DNA of 64,000 nucleotides from Treponema sp. (GCA_017446265.1 JAFSRD010000039.1:30396-94395); one strand, 5' to 3'; shown: positions 9,823 to 18,434, counted from the stretch's first letter. Notes: a model not told the origin generated them from the letters alone. Made by a program: numbers and translations.

Positions 9823-10230
9823 TTACCGTGAGAATTTTACGTACGACATATATTGCGCACAACTGTAGCCGCGTTCATTTTTGAAATATTTTTCGCGGTC
9901 GCGCGCAAGGTATGTGTAGTGGTAATATTGGTTGTCTTTCATAAAATCAACGAGACATTCCATCACCGTATTCATGGCTTCAGCTTTGTCGTAGGTGACA
10001 TACATGCACGTATAGTAAATGCGCACCTCGTCGTACATGGGCGTATACTCAATGCGCACTGTTGCCGTCTGGTCACGAAGATGCTGGTTTTCCGGCACAA
10101 TGATGAGCGTTGTCTTTTCATCATAACCTTTGTTGTTTATTGATGTCTCTGGCGTAAACGACTGAGTGTTCTGCGCAAGCAACATGCTTGATACAAAAAC
10201 CACACTTGCTAAAACAAATATTTTTTTCAT
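9823..10230 (-). CDS. Small secreted protein, unknown function
   Basis: 135 residues with a clear signal peptide (MKKIFVLASVVFVSSMLLA, then Q) and no domain I recognise. The mature part is rich in Tyr and charged residues and has two cysteines that could matter in the periplasm. The ATG at 10230 is third of three consecutive ATGs and is best spaced (7 bases) from TTGGAGG. It lies between another exported unknown and pheS on the same strand. A perfect 9-bp inverted repeat stands upstream of it. The context gives no clear role. Confidence 0.7.
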   Translation of the reverse strand: MKKIFVLASVVFVSSMLLAQNTQSFTPETSINNKGYDEKTTLIIVPENQHLRDQTATVRIEYTPMYDEVRIYYTCMYVTYDKAEAMNTVMECLVDFMKDNQYYHYTYLARDREKYFKNERGYSCAQYMSYVKFSR

Positions 10231-10265
10231 CATCATGCCTCCAACAAAATGACAGATTTCAAAGC

Positions 10266-10299
10266 AACCTGTTCTAAAACTGATGTTTCCGAACAGGTT
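10266..10299 (-). terminator. Inverted repeat upstream of the small secreted-protein gene
   Basis: AACCTGTTC (10266-10274) and GAACAGGTT (10291-10299) form a perfect 9-bp stem with a 16-base loop, starting 16 bases past the upstream gene's stop at 10315. It lacks a following T tract, so it could be an attenuator, an mRNA-stability hairpin or an operator rather than a simple terminator. Confidence 0.4.
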
Positions 10300-10314
10300 T
10301 ATTGTAAGTGTTTT

Positions 10315-11022
10315 TTAAAACTGCGTATATGGTACTATTTTATCAGTTTCCAGAAAAAAATCAAGTTGTACTTTATATCTACCCGACTCAATTCCTATGA
10401 GCGGCGTTCTCCGTATGAGCACTTTGCCACGTATCTCTTTAGGTTTGTTTTTGATTTTTGTGCGGAAATGCTCGCGCACCGCATCTCTGATTGCATCTTT
10501 TACTGCATCTCTCAGCCCGTCAAATCCGTCAGAAATTTTTCCGTAGCCTACACCGTGAATTGTTTCGTGCGTGATCGATGCCCAGAGGTTGTAGTTTTGG
10601 ATCATATGAGGCGTTCTTATGAATTCAATCCAACACGTAAGGCGGCTGTCCTGCACAAGCGGCGCAACGTAGGTAATCGCTTGCTCATATTCACCAAACT
10701 CTTGCACTGCTGAAAATTCCATGTGCTCTTCAACACCGCGCAACTTGTCCGAAGGTGTGTACGAAAAATTCCAGCCGCTCACCATGCCGCCTATCACAAA
10801 CGGTGCAAGCTGTTTGAGCCGCCCTATTGAATAATCAAACATGCCCTCGGACATGGCATTCGTTTCCTCAAATCCGGGATACGCGTCGAGTTCTGCCCAC
10901 AGCAAGATGCGTATCTGCTCAACAGCAGGCGATTGCGCAAAAACGCCTAACACGAGTAAAAAAAATACTGCAACGGCGCTCACGCGCGCTCGAATATAGT
11001 GCATCATCTGCATAACGGTCAA
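10315..11022 (-). CDS. Exported protein of unknown function
   Basis: 235 residues with an N-terminal signal or anchor (RVSAVAVFFLLVLGVFAQS) and no recognised domain. The pattern ITHETIHGVGYG contains H-E-T-I-H, which superficially resembles the HExxH zinc-metalloprotease motif. Nothing around it supports a specific peptidase family, so I would not call it one without a structure match. Its start overlaps the DUF5312-like gene's stop by 4 bases (ATGA), so translation is coupled. Confidence 0.65.
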   Translation of the reverse strand: MTVMQMMHYIRARVSAVAVFFLLVLGVFAQSPAVEQIRILLWAELDAYPGFEETNAMSEGMFDYSIGRLKQLAPFVIGGMVSGWNFSYTPSDKLRGVEEHMEFSAVQEFGEYEQAITYVAPLVQDSRLTCWIEFIRTPHMIQNYNLWASITHETIHGVGYGKISDGFDGLRDAVKDAIRDAVREHFRTKIKNKPKEIRGKVLIRRTPLIGIESGRYKVQLDFFLETDKIVPYTQF

Positions 11023-12599
11023 TTAGCTTTCCTTTTTATTATCGTATAATTTTTCATAATTTCAAAGAAAATTTCCCAACTTGCCATCTGCTGCTCTAGC
11101 AAATCAGTGCTGTCCCTGTTGCGCGACGACAGCAAAAGCACTTTCAAATTTGAGATGATTTCGCACTGCGGCTTTTTTGCATCTGCAAGCAGTTCGTCCA
11201 TCTGTATATAAAAACTTCGCAGCGTGTTGATTTCTTCCTGCATGAGTTTTTGTGCGTTGACGTTTATTGTTGTGACAAGCGTTTCCATTTTTGAATAAAA
11301 ACTAGTGTCTTTGTGACTGTCACGTATGTATCCTTCAAGAACTGCCGAATCATACTGATTGCCACGCGCAAATGAATTTTCAAACGCGGCGATTCTTGCA
11401 AGGCTTTCACACACAGCGTACACTGTCGTTGAGAATTCAGTTTTATATGTGGGATTATTAAAAAATCCTTCGATGACTATATTGTTTGCAAGCAACTGAA
11501 TGGGCTCGGTAACGTAACGCTCCAAAAACGTTTTAAGAATCTGCAATGGCGTAATATACATGAACGCAAGCGCCGTATTTTCTCGAAGTTTTGCATTCAT
11601 GGCGCTGTCATATCCGACAAGCGGAACAAGATTCTCACCGCCAAACAGATTTGAAAGCTCATCGCTCAAACGCATGTCTTTAAGTTCCGCTTTAATACGC
11701 TGCTCGTCCGCTTGATACTGCTGTTGCAATCTTGTCGCAAAATTAATGCGTGCCGACTCTTTGTATTCAACCACTTTTGGATTATACGACGCATCTTCTT
11801 TAAAAATGCGTATAAGCACAAGCAAATGCTCCTGCGTAAGAATGTGCGTTATGACATACGCAATTTTTTTAATATTTTCTATATAAGCATCGTTTCGTTC
11901 TGCGGTAAGTGGAGCGCCTGCTCTGAGCTGTGCAAGCGCAATCACTGCCTGTGCAACTGCGGCATTTATCTGCAATCCTGCAAGCTGCACATATAAATCT
12001 TCGATTGCGTTGCCAAGCCGCGCAAGCGACACTTCTTCATATGAAGGCTGATATGATATATTCATAGAAGAAAAATGAGCATCGAATGGTTGAAGCATTG
12101 CGACAAAATTGAAGCGGCACAAATCGACAAGTTGATGCAGCGCAATAAGCTCTTTGTCAATGTTTTTAAATGTGTCGCCCTCAAGCAGCCTCAGCAATTT
12201 GTCAAGCATCCGCCGTTGTGCGACAAATTCGCGGTCACTCTTGTCATGCGCTTCAACCGCGCTCTGCTTGCGTTTTTCATATGAAAGCAATTCAACTGCT
12301 TCCTGATCATCAGGCGTAAATCCTGTGAGCACAAGTTGCGATTCAAAACGCTGTCGGCGCAGAATGTCGCTTCCGCCTATTGTCTCCACGAATAAATCAT
12401 TGAGTGGCTTCGTGTGTACATATAAAATGCGAATTGCTTCTGCAAAATTGGGAAGGACGCGCCCATTTTTATACAACTGTACAGAAAATGAGTGCAACTC
12501 ATTTTCAAGTTTTTTACGCTGTGCACGATGCTGCACTTCTGGAGACGATTTATTGAATAACGACGAAAAAAAGTCAATAATCGTGCGAAAAACACCCAT
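11019..12599 (-). CDS. Spirochaete-type cytoplasmic protein (probable DUF5312), unknown function
   Basis: 526 residues, largely alpha-helical and without a signal peptide, ending in a basic tail. I associate it with the spirochaete family DUF5312 from its overall character (N-terminal FRTIIDFFSSLFNKSSPE, long helical middle). I cannot run a profile to confirm this, and no function is known. It heads the unit that continues with two exported proteins and pheS. The ATG at 12599 has no ribosome site but a promoter ends six bases upstream. Confidence 0.65.
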   Translation of the reverse strand: MGVFRTIIDFFSSLFNKSSPEVQHRAQRKKLENELHSFSVQLYKNGRVLPNFAEAIRILYVHTKPLNDLFVETIGGSDILRRQRFESQLVLTGFTPDDQEAVELLSYEKRKQSAVEAHDKSDREFVAQRRMLDKLLRLLEGDTFKNIDKELIALHQLVDLCRFNFVAMLQPFDAHFSSMNISYQPSYEEVSLARLGNAIEDLYVQLAGLQINAAVAQAVIALAQLRAGAPLTAERNDAYIENIKKIAYVITHILTQEHLLVLIRIFKEDASYNPKVVEYKESARINFATRLQQQYQADEQRIKAELKDMRLSDELSNLFGGENLVPLVGYDSAMNAKLRENTALAFMYITPLQILKTFLERYVTEPIQLLANNIVIEGFFNNPTYKTEFSTTVYAVCESLARIAAFENSFARGNQYDSAVLEGYIRDSHKDTSFYSKMETLVTTINVNAQKLMQEEINTLRSFYIQMDELLADAKKPQCEIISNLKVLLLSSRNRDSTDLLEQQMASWEIFFEIMKNYTIIKRKAN

Positions 12600-12605
12600 A
12601 CTTTT

Positions 12606-12635
12606 ATTGTATATTCTATGCGCGCTTTATTTCAA
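12606..12635 (-). promoter_or_regulatory. Sigma-70 promoter of the DUF5312-like gene, leaderless layout
   Basis: On the minus strand TTGAAA (12630-12635), 18 bases, TACAAT (12606-12611), six bases, then the ATG at 12599. No Shine-Dalgarno is visible between promoter and start. Confidence 0.65.
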
Positions 12636-12650
12636 GCACTTTTCTAGAGT

Positions 12651-13646
12651 TCATACGTATGCGCGCACTATGTCGTTATATTCTGCAATTGTTGCAGCGT
12701 GCACAAGGCGATTACGCAACTCCGCTCCGCCTGCAATGCCTTTTGTATACGCGCAAAACCGCTTTCGCATCTCTTTGCACGCGCGCTCTTCGCCAACATC
12801 TGACGTAAGCAACTGCAACTCCTTGAACCCTGCTGCAATGCGCGCGGCGCTGCTTACGTTGCTATAGCTTCCTGTTTTTAACAATGCTGTTGTTTCAGTA
12901 AAAATAAATGGATTTCCCATTGCGCCGCGCGCAAACATAACCGCGTCGCAGCCTGTTTGCAAAAGCATGTCGCGCGCGTCTTCTGGCGTAAACAAATCGC
13001 CGCTTCCAAATACGGGAACGCGCCCTGCAACAAATTCAACGAGCGCTGCAATAATATTCCAGTCAGCCTTGCCCTCGTAGCCTTGTGCGCGCGTACGCGG
13101 ATGAATCGTAATGGCTGATACGCCTGCATCTAATGCCGCCCCTGCCGCTTCTTTCCATGTCATCTCATGCACATCCCACCCTGAACGAATTTTCACCGTA
13201 ACAGGAACGCGCCCCTGTGCGGCTGCAACAGCGGCACTCACAACATCGTGCAATTTATCAGGGTTGCGTATGAGCGCAGAGCCCGCTCCCGTTTTAACAA
13301 TTTTCGGCACGGGGCAGCCGCAGTTTATGTCGAGGCACGAGCACTCTGTCGCGTCAAGCACAATAGCAACTGCGCGTGAAATCGTTTCGGGATTGCTGCC
13401 AAAAATCTGCACTGCATATAGTCGCTCGTTTTGAGCGCGGCGCATAATCACATGCGTTTTGTCGCTCCGCCGCACAAGCGCTTCTGCACTGACCATCTCT
13501 GTGTATGTAAACGAGGCCCCGCAGTCTACGCAGATTGAGCGGAAACTCCTGTCGCTGTAGCCTGCTACAGGAGCAAGAAAAATATTGCCGTCAAGAGAAA
13601 GCGGTTGTACGGCGGAGCCGATTGTCACTGGGCGGTAGAGCATCAC
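12651..13646 (-). CDS. dusB: tRNA-dihydrouridine synthase, DusB-like
   Basis: A 331-residue flavoprotein that reduces specific uridines in tRNA to dihydrouridine using FMN and NADPH. The barrel start LAPVAGYSDRSFR (FMN binding), the catalytic region DINCGCP (active-site Cys111), VTVKIRSGWD, AITIHPRTRAQGYEG and MFARGAMGNPF are all present. Length fits the family. The start overlaps the TatD stop by 4 bases, so the two are co-transcribed and coupled. Paralogue identity (DusB rather than DusA or DusC) is inferred from the general pattern of non-proteobacterial Dus proteins. Confidence 0.93.
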   Translation of the reverse strand: MMLYRPVTIGSAVQPLSLDGNIFLAPVAGYSDRSFRSICVDCGASFTYTEMVSAEALVRRSDKTHVIMRRAQNERLYAVQIFGSNPETISRAVAIVLDATECSCLDINCGCPVPKIVKTGAGSALIRNPDKLHDVVSAAVAAAQGRVPVTVKIRSGWDVHEMTWKEAAGAALDAGVSAITIHPRTRAQGYEGKADWNIIAALVEFVAGRVPVFGSGDLFTPEDARDMLLQTGCDAVMFARGAMGNPFIFTETTALLKTGSYSNVSSAARIAAGFKELQLLTSDVGEERACKEMRKRFCAYTKGIAGGAELRNRLVHAATIAEYNDIVRAYV

Positions 13647-14425
13647 TCGGGCACGTTAAATGCTTTGCAGCTGTTCGTCCACAATTGCGCGCTCAATGCT
13701 TCTATGTCCATTTCAAGCAAGTCTGCAAGAAAATGCGCTGTCGAAGTGAGATACGCCGGCATGGTGCGCTTCCGCTCGCGGAATTCAGCAGGAATCATGA
13801 ACGGGCTTTCTGTCTCTATGAGGATTCGGTCTACTGGCACATTGAGCGCCGTTTCGTGCAGATTGCGTGCGTTGCGGTACGTTAAATTACCTGCAAATGA
13901 AAACCACACATTGAGCCCTGCGTCAAGGCAGCGTTGCGCGTAGTCTGCATCTTCAGAGTAGCAGTGAAAAATTGCGCCCGCAGCGGGAATGCGCTCCGAA
14001 AGCACATCAAACACATCTTTGCCTGCGTCGCGGTTGTGAATAATCACTGGCAAATTGTGTTTTTGCGCAATCTCAAGCTGCGTAATAAAAAGCTCAATTT
14101 GCGTGCGCTTGTCGCCAAACTGTTTGTAATAGTCGAGGCCTGTCTCACCTACAGCGACAATATTTGGCAGCTTGAGGCTGTCTTCAATAAATTTTACATA
14201 GTCTTTACCAGGATTTGTCACTTCAGACGGCGCAACACCGACAGCATGGTAAATGCCGGGAACAACTTTAAGCGTATTGTACACGCGCGTAAAATCATGC
14301 AGACTGTTATTAATAGATACAATACGGGCAACTCCAGCCTGTTTTGCCTGCTGAATAACGCGTAACTGTTCAATAGGATCATCATAAATAAGCCCTATAT
14401 GGGCATGAGTATCAAAAAATTGCAT
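13643..14425 (-). CDS. tatD: TatD-family metal-dependent hydrolase (DNase)
   Basis: A 260-residue TIM-barrel hydrolase. The family includes 3'-5' exonucleases acting on DNA and D-aminoacyl-tRNA deacylases. Metal-binding features: FDTHAHI (His7, His9), GETGLDYYK (Glu94), PVIIHNRD and FHCYSEDA. The last canonical ligand motif is normally E-T-D-[SA]-P. Here it reads E-T-E-S-P, with Glu206 in place of the metal-binding Asp, which is unusual. The start has a good AAGGAAG site. dusB follows with a 4-base overlap. Confidence 0.92.
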   Translation of the reverse strand: MQFFDTHAHIGLIYDDPIEQLRVIQQAKQAGVARIVSINNSLHDFTRVYNTLKVVPGIYHAVGVAPSEVTNPGKDYVKFIEDSLKLPNIVAVGETGLDYYKQFGDKRTQIELFITQLEIAQKHNLPVIIHNRDAGKDVFDVLSERIPAAGAIFHCYSEDADYAQRCLDAGLNVWFSFAGNLTYRNARNLHETALNVPVDRILIETESPFMIPAEFRERKRTMPAYLTSTAHFLADLLEMDIEALSAQLWTNSCKAFNVPE

Positions 14426-14566
14426 GGCTTTTCTTCCTTAAAAATGTGTTGTGACACTCGGATTTTTCCGATACTATATGCATGATACCACACCTTTTGC
14501 ACGAAGTCAACTAATTTTTTTTGCAGCTTGTAGGGCATTTATAGCGTGGTGGCGCTGATTTTCTAT

Positions 14567-14595
14567 TTGACAGAGTGCCGTCCATTTGCTATAAT
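14567..14595 (+). promoter_or_regulatory. Perfect consensus sigma-70 promoter of the M23/bactofilin block
   Basis: TTGACA (14567-14572), exactly 17 bases, TATAAT (14590-14595): a full consensus match in both hexamers. Predicted +1 is near 14602, giving a leader of about 58 bases before the GTG start. It implies strong constitutive transcription of the four-gene block. Contrast this with the leaderless promoters elsewhere in the window. Confidence 0.85.
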
Positions 14596-14659
14596 GGCGT
14601 ATTATCCCAATTGGTGCAGAGTGTCAGAGAAAATGAAAAATATAAAAGAGGAGCATGTT

Positions 14660-15682
14660 GTGGCTCGTACCCAAAGATATAAAAAAATCGAAAAAAAAGT
14701 TGCTTCAAAAACGAGCAATGCATTTTTTTCATTTTTTCGCATGATAAAACACGCTGGTCAACACATATTTAAAGTGTTTGACAGCAAGCTTACTATAATG
14801 ATTGTTCCTCACTCACAGAGCAAAGTGATTAATTTTCAGACAAATGTGTTCGCACTCGCATTGAGCGCCGTTCTCGTGTTTGGCATTGTCGCTTCGTTTT
14901 TCTATTTTGATAAAAAAGTGATAAGTTCAAGTGCAGAGATTTCACGTCTCACGTCGCAAAACCGCGAAACACAGGCAAGCCTCGACGAATTGCGTGATGA
15001 AAACATGAACCTCATGCAAGCGGCAAAAAGATTTCAAACTTCACTGTCGCAGTCGCTCTCGCTGCTCGGCATTACAGATTCAAGCACTGTTTCGCGCGCA
15101 TCTATTTCAGGCAGCGATCTGTCGTCTCTGTTCAACACGCAGAATACTGTCACAGGCTCTGTGCGTGAAACAGAAGACGTAAAACAGCTCACGTCGTACC
15201 TTGAAAACGCAGTGCAGCCTGTTGAACAGATTGGCAAAATGCTTGAAAGCCAAAACACATTATTCACTGAAATACCGAGCATATGGCCGCTCAAAAATCC
15301 GAACGCGCACATCTCGCAGGCGTTTGGTGCAAACGAGCACCCCATTACGGGGCAATGGTATGTTCACAAAGGCATTGACTTTTCTACATTCCGTTCAGGA
15401 GACCCTGTAATTGCAACAGCAAACGGACAAATCGTTACAGTCGGCTTTGATGCCAGCTACGGCAACTACGTCATCATCAAGCACAAGCACGGCATTTACA
15501 CACGGTATGCGCATTTAATGTCTGCAAGCGTTGCAAAAGGTCAATTTGTCTCACAGCGCGACACAATCGGCTACGTTGGCAATACAGGCGTTTCAACAGG
15601 TCCGCATCTTCACTATGAAGTATACATTGGCTCAAGTATTGTCAATCCAATACAATACATCAATGTAAAACCATCAAACTAG
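14660..15682 (+). CDS. Membrane-anchored M23 (LytM-type) peptidase
   Basis: 340 residues. A cytoplasmic N-terminus is followed by one membrane helix (about 62-82), a coiled coil (about 90-125) and a periplasmic M23 zinc endopeptidase domain (about 220-335) that should cut peptidoglycan cross-bridges. Zinc and catalytic residues are intact: His236 and Asp240 (HKGID), His285 (YAHL) and His316/His318 (PHLHYE). The start is a GTG at 14660, placed six bases after AGAGGAG. An ATG nine codons earlier has no ribosome site. A bactofilin follows after 3 bases. Paired M23 and bactofilin genes shape the cell body in other bacteria, such as helical Helicobacter, so a cell-shape role is a reasonable inference. 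Confidence 0.9.
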   Translation: MARTQRYKKIEKKVASKTSNAFFSFFRMIKHAGQHIFKVFDSKLTIMIVPHSQSKVINFQTNVFALALSAVLVFGIVASFFYFDKKVISSSAEISRLTSQNRETQASLDELRDENMNLMQAAKRFQTSLSQSLSLLGITDSSTVSRASISGSDLSSLFNTQNTVTGSVRETEDVKQLTSYLENAVQPVEQIGKMLESQNTLFTEIPSIWPLKNPNAHISQAFGANEHPITGQWYVHKGIDFSTFRSGDPVIATANGQIVTVGFDASYGNYVIIKHKHGIYTRYAHLMSASVAKGQFVSQRDTIGYVGNTGVSTGPHLHYEVYIGSSIVNPIQYINVKPSN

Positions 15683-15685
15683 CCT

Positions 15686-16099
15686 ATGGCATTGCGCTTC
15701 GATGATTTTTCATTCAACACGCTTATAGGCGAAGCATCAGTCATTTCCGGCACGCTCCACATAAACGGCTCTGTACGCATTGAAGGCGACATAGACGGAA
15801 ACCTTGAAACAGACGGCAATGTGCAAATTGGGGAGCGTGCACGCATTAGAGGAAATATCGATGCAAAATCGGCAATCATACGCGGCATTGTGCTCGGCGA
15901 TATCATTGCAAAAGAAGGCGTTTTTTTGCTCTCGTCCGCCGTTGTGCTCGGAGACATCATTTCAAAAAAAGTGCAGATAGAGGAAAATGTCGTCTTTCAC
16001 GGTCACTGCATATCGCTTAGCGAAGACGAAAAATACGAGGCGGCATCAGAGCAGTATCTTCAAGCAAAGGCGATTCGCGGCAAGGCGGTATTTGCATGA
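15686..16099 (+). CDS. Bactofilin (polymer-forming cytoskeletal protein)
   Basis: A 137-residue bactofilin. It has the short right-handed beta-helix core with repeating Gly/Val/Ile rungs (GTLHINGSVRIEGDIDGNLE, then ARIRGNIDAKSAIIRGIVLGD) that self-assembles into filaments at the inner membrane. The N-terminal FNTLIGEAS segment resembles the usual membrane-targeting lead. The last 30 residues form a charged helical tail. It sits 3 bases behind the M23 peptidase, which it probably positions. Its stop overlaps the next start by 4 bases. Confidence 0.92.
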   Translation: MALRFDDFSFNTLIGEASVISGTLHINGSVRIEGDIDGNLETDGNVQIGERARIRGNIDAKSAIIRGIVLGDIIAKEGVFLLSSAVVLGDIISKKVQIEENVVFHGHCISLSEDEKYEAASEQYLQAKAIRGKAVFA

Positions 16100-16626
16100 A
16101 CACGATAGAGCACATCAATTCATCGCTGTATTTTTCTGCTGTTGCGTCTGCTGCAAGCGAATCGGCAAAAAAGAAAGAAAAACAACGCACAAGTTCCAAA
16201 ATCAGCGCATTCAAAGCATCGCTTATAAAAAATGGAGAGATAAATGAGCTTGCTTCAAATGGACTGCCACCTGAAATCGCAGGAATGTCTGTTGACGAAG
16301 CGATTGTTTTTTTGAAAGACAGGGTTACTATGGCAGGCGATACGCTTGTTGACTCGCAGTCGGCAGCTGCGTTTGCGGCGTACCGTAACGCAGTGGGGCA
16401 GTTTATAAAATATGTTGTCAAGTTCGGCTTTGAAAAAGAAACGCACGAGCGGCTCATGGACACGCGGACATTTCGCAAAAAAGCGCCGTTCGTTCAAATT
16501 CACGTTGTAGACAACAAGCTCAACGAACTTGCGTCTGCAATCCTCGCCAATCAAATTGACAAGCTTGCATTGTTAAAAAAAGTAGAAGAAATACAAGGGC
16601 TGATTGTCGATTTAGTTGCATCATAA
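16096..16626 (+). CDS. DUF327 (YaaR-like) protein
   Basis: 176 residues, all alpha-helical, matching the DUF327/YaaR family in length and in the C-terminal half (FIKYVVKFGFEKETHERLMD, later VDNKLNELASAIL). Function is not established. In Firmicutes yaaR sits near yaaT, which is a ricT homologue. The same pairing appears here, because a PSP1/RicT gene follows, and this supports the assignment. Translation is coupled to the bactofilin by an ATGA overlap. Confidence 0.8.
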   Translation: MNTIEHINSSLYFSAVASAASESAKKKEKQRTSSKISAFKASLIKNGEINELASNGLPPEIAGMSVDEAIVFLKDRVTMAGDTLVDSQSAAAFAAYRNAVGQFIKYVVKFGFEKETHERLMDTRTFRKKAPFVQIHVVDNKLNELASAILANQIDKLALLKKVEEIQGLIVDLVAS

Positions 16627-16648
16627 CGAGTTCAGTTCGGGAGTTTTT

Positions 16649-17590
16649 ATGAGCGACATTTTTGAAAATGATTTTGAAGACGATATAGATAAAAACGAGC
16701 GTGAAAATTTAGAAGCGTTTGAAGACATAGGTGAGGACAGTTTTCAAAGCGACATGAATTTCATGCCCGACAGACCGCTCTATCACCTTAAACTTGCCTA
16801 CTCGCGTGAAAGTATTTATGCCACTTCGGAAAATGTAGACGATGTAAAAGCAGGCGACTGGGTAATTGTGGCGTCGCGCTATGGCAAAGATATGGCAATT
16901 GTGCTCGGCAAGACAAAAAAACCGTATGGCATCAAGCAGTCAGACATTGTAGAGATAGAACGCCTTACGAACAAGGACGATTTTAAACGCGCAGACGAAT
17001 TAAAAGCAAAAGAAGAAAATGCTGCTGTAATATTTAAAGAAAAAGTGGCCATGCACAATCTCGATATGAAGCTTGTCGCCGTCCATTTTTTAGTCGGCGA
17101 GCAAAAAGCGTTATTCTTTTTCAGTTCCGACAATCGTGTAGATTTCCGCGAGCTTGTAAAAGATTTAGTCGCTGTATTTAAGATGCGTATAGAACTACGA
17201 CAAATCGGCATACGAGACGAAACGCGCATTATTGGCGGACTTGGGATTTGCGGTCGCCCCTATTGCTGTCACGCCGTATCGGACAAGATTCGCCCCGTCT
17301 CCATACGCATGGCAAAAGACCAGAACCTGTCGCTCAATTCCATGAATATATCAGGTCAATGCGGCAGGCTTTTGTGCTGCCTTTCCTACGAATACGACTG
17401 GTATAACGAAGTGCGCAAGCATCTGCCGCAAAAAGGGATTAAGCTGTATTACGACGGAACAAATTTTAAAATCACTGAAGTAAACCCTATCACTTCAATG
17501 ATAAAAATGCTCGGCGATGACGGGCGGCTGCTTGAAGTAAACGCAAAGCGATTTAGCAAAGATTCAAACAACCACTGGACAGTACAGTAG
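16649..17590 (+). CDS. ricT: PSP1-domain protein, RicT (YaaT)-like
   Basis: 313 residues with an acidic N-terminal tail (about 1-45) and a PSP1 domain. In Bacillus, RicT forms a complex with RicA and RicF that carries 4Fe-4S clusters and directs RNase Y to transcripts. Six cysteines are visible in the expected pattern: Cys201, Cys206, Cys207, Cys238, Cys243 and Cys244 (GICGRPYCC and GQCGRLLCC). RNase Y is encoded in this window at 35.6-37.2 kb. No RicA/RicF homologue is nearby. I use the ATG at 16649 after CGGGAG. The stop codon directly abuts the stop of the convergent methyltransferase, with no spacer. Confidence 0.88.
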   Translation: MSDIFENDFEDDIDKNERENLEAFEDIGEDSFQSDMNFMPDRPLYHLKLAYSRESIYATSENVDDVKAGDWVIVASRYGKDMAIVLGKTKKPYGIKQSDIVEIERLTNKDDFKRADELKAKEENAAVIFKEKVAMHNLDMKLVAVHFLVGEQKALFFFSSDNRVDFRELVKDLVAVFKMRIELRQIGIRDETRIIGGLGICGRPYCCHAVSDKIRPVSIRMAKDQNLSLNSMNISGQCGRLLCCLSYEYDWYNEVRKHLPQKGIKLYYDGTNFKITEVNPITSMIKMLGDDGRLLEVNAKRFSKDSNNHWTVQ

Positions 17591-18322
17591 CTATTTCAGC
17601 ACACACACAAGCATTGCGCTCTCTTCAGCAAATGCCTCTTTAGAAAACGAACCGTAAAATTCAAATTCGCAAAATCCTGCGCTCTGTGCAAAGTCAACAA
17701 TTTCCGTTTTTGTGAGCGGGTACAATTCCTCGTCTTTCATAACGGGAAGGATTTTTCCGTTGCCTGTTTCAATCGTTTGCGTCAGCGATACGCGTCCGCG
17801 TTCATCAGAAACAAAAAATGAATCTTGCTTTACACGTATGCTTCCTCGCGGCGGCATATGCGTTGCACCGTTTTTTTCCAAACGATAAAAATTATAGAGT
17901 TGGAGCACGAGCATGCCGTCTTGTGCAAGTAGTGTTTTGCAGTCAATAAAAAACTTTTTCAGCAATTCTTTTTCACGAATAAAAACAATTCTGCTGTTCA
18001 AACATGAAATGATGTTGTAAAAATTTTTGCCAAGAAAACGCGTCATCTCAAGTGTTGAAAGCTGAAAAAAGCGAATCGGCGTAAGCTGCGTTTTGCGATG
18101 CAACGCTGCAGCAGTAATAAGCTCTTTTGACACTTCAAGCCCTGTTACATCTGAACCATCTTTTACTAAAAAATGCTCAAGCGCGCCTGTTCCACATCCT
18201 ATATGCAAAAACCGTACCGGAGGAGCATAGTGCGTTTTTATAGCAGCATAAAACTCCTGCTGTTCAGCTGTCACTGGATAGAGTTCATCGTAATACTCTA
18301 CTGCATTTTGCATAAACGTCAT
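17591..18322 (-). CDS. SAM-dependent methyltransferase, class I
   Basis: 243 residues with the Rossmann SAM-binding motif FLHIGCGTGALEHFL (motif I), an acidic residue ending strand 2 (VTGLEVSKE) and a motif near MLVLQLYNFY. The substrate is unknown, and the fold is of the small-molecule/UbiE-like type. The start at 18322 is supported by a promoter whose -10 ends six bases upstream, and there is no Shine-Dalgarno. The gene is monocistronic and ends tail-to-tail with ricT. Confidence 0.85.
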   Translation of the reverse strand: MTFMQNAVEYYDELYPVTAEQQEFYAAIKTHYAPPVRFLHIGCGTGALEHFLVKDGSDVTGLEVSKELITAAALHRKTQLTPIRFFQLSTLEMTRFLGKNFYNIISCLNSRIVFIREKELLKKFFIDCKTLLAQDGMLVLQLYNFYRLEKNGATHMPPRGSIRVKQDSFFVSDERGRVSLTQTIETGNGKILPVMKDEELYPLTKTEIVDFAQSAGFCEFEFYGSFSKEAFAEESAMLVCVLK

Positions 18323-18328
18323 AATTCT

Positions 18329-18357
18329 ATCATAAAAAAAAATTTGCAGAAAATCAA
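18329..18357 (-). promoter_or_regulatory. Sigma-70 promoter of the methyltransferase gene, leaderless layout
   Basis: On the minus strand TTGATT (18352-18357), 17 bases including a T run, TATGAT (18329-18334), six bases, then the ATG at 18322. Confidence 0.6.
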
Positions 18358-18434
18358 CATGGTACGCATAACGCGGAAATCAGTTTTTAAACTCTTCAGT
18401 TGAGCAAAAGAGCAGCGCGTACGAGCTGCACGTC

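Noticed and set aside
10315..11022. H-E-T-I-H as a zinc metalloprotease signature
   Set aside because: The five-residue pattern alone is weak, and no downstream third ligand or family context is visible.
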